Source of the DNA: Burkholderiaceae bacterium | Lineage (GTDB): Bacteria; Pseudomonadota; Gammaproteobacteria; Burkholderiales; Burkholderiaceae_C | Direction: 5' to 3' | DNA length: 6,808 bases | NCBI GenBank assembly: GCA_017999135.1 | Contig: JAGOBT010000177.1 | Span: forward strand, 1-6,808 | Part shown: positions 6,556 to 6,808 of the stretch, piece after piece | Position numbering within the stretch: the stretch's first letter is position 1 | Layout of the letters: every line of letters begins with the position of its first letter | Translations under genes and position numbers: made by a program | The notes under the pieces: generated by a model | Told to the model about the DNA's origin: nothing | The model's database searches: none | What the model saw: the letters and a program-made list of their open reading frames with translations, nothing else

Positions 6556-6808
6556 TCACCCGCATTGCCCCACATAGCCGCAGGCGGTGCAGAACTCGCA
6601 GCCGTCCTTGTGGATCAGCGTGTGGTTGCCGCACTCGGGGCAGGCCTTGCCGGCCATGGTGGCCAGGTTGACGGGCGCGGGCAGCACGCTGCCAGCGGGC
6701 ACATCGGCCGCCGCCGTCTTGGCCGCCGGCGCCGCCAGGATGCCCATCGCCTGCACCGGGAAGCCGTGTTCATCCAGCACGCCCAGCATGGCGTAGCGGT
6801 GGATCACC
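6556..6808 (-). CDS. nrdJ: C-terminal end of probable adenosylcobalamin-dependent (class II) ribonucleotide reductase, truncated by window edge
   Basis: Only the last 83 or so codons are present, and the frame is open through the window edge. The opening (V/M)IHRYAMLGVLDEHG, an Ala/Pro-rich stretch and the closing Cys cluster match, as I recall them, the C-termini of B12-dependent ribonucleotide reductases in Burkholderiales. These make deoxyribonucleotides with or without oxygen. Six cysteines are visible, numbered from the GTG at 6807: Cys56, Cys59, Cys70, Cys73, Cys76 and Cys82, in the pattern CPECG, DGCEFCTACG, GQCG. In this family C-terminal cysteines relay electrons from thioredoxin or glutaredoxin to the active site, and the paired CxxC motifs may also bind zinc. 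No catalytic domain lies in the window, so the assignment rests on the tail alone. A zinc-ribbon protein of another kind is the alternative. Confidence 0.72.
   Translation of the reverse strand, partial: VIHRYAMLGVLDEHGFPVQAMGILAAPAAKTAAADVPAGSVLPAPVNLATMAGKACPECGNHTLIHKDGCEFCTACGYVGQCG

Noticed and set aside
1..6808. Mobile element, CRISPR array, phage or defence system
   Set aside because: No transposase, integrase, regular spacer-repeat series, terminal inverted repeats or known defence motifs were found on either strand; gene content and codon use are uniform.

Overview
The window is very GC-rich with almost exclusively G/C third codon positions. It holds a PEP-CTERM surface protein, a zwf gene and the tail of a B12-dependent ribonucleotide reductase of a type I associate with betaproteobacteria. 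I infer a Burkholderiales chromosome, perhaps of the Rubrivivax/Leptothrix/Ideonella/Roseateles kind. No 16S, tRNA or other phylogenetic anchor is present, so this is inference only.

Layout: (1) Positions 1-2370, plus strand: the 3' part of a double-domain CaiB/BaiF (family III) CoA-transferase gene, followed 14 bp later by a two-domain VOC (glyoxalase/dioxygenase fold) protein. They look like the end of a catabolic operon acting on acyl-CoA substrates. (2) Positions 2371-4480, plus strand: a 97-bp spacer with small repeats, then a 670-residue exported protein with a repetitive beta-solenoid body and a textbook C-terminal PEP-CTERM sorting tail. (3) Positions 4501-5964, minus strand: zwf (glucose-6-phosphate 1-dehydrogenase), convergent with the PEP-CTERM gene and only 20 bp from it. 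(4) Positions 5965-6078: a 114-bp intergenic stretch with a good intrinsic terminator for the next gene and a second hairpin in front of zwf. (5) Positions 6079-6483, minus strand: a small GFA/CENP-V-family zinc protein with a strong ribosome binding site and a recognisable -10 box. (6) Positions 6556-6808, minus strand: the Cys-rich C-terminus of a probable NrdJ, running off the window edge.

The genes do not form one pathway. The CoA-transferase/VOC pair is the only likely functional pair. The PEP-CTERM protein would depend on an exosortase and an exopolysaccharide locus elsewhere. zwf feeds the oxidative pentose phosphate and Entner-Doudoroff routes. The GFA protein and NrdJ are separate housekeeping or accessory functions. 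I see no mobile element, CRISPR array, tRNA, rRNA, defence island or phage gene, and no gene-free stretch over 300 bp. The least characterised items are the PEP-CTERM solenoid protein and the CoA-transferase/VOC pair. I found nothing that clearly amounts to a new biological system.
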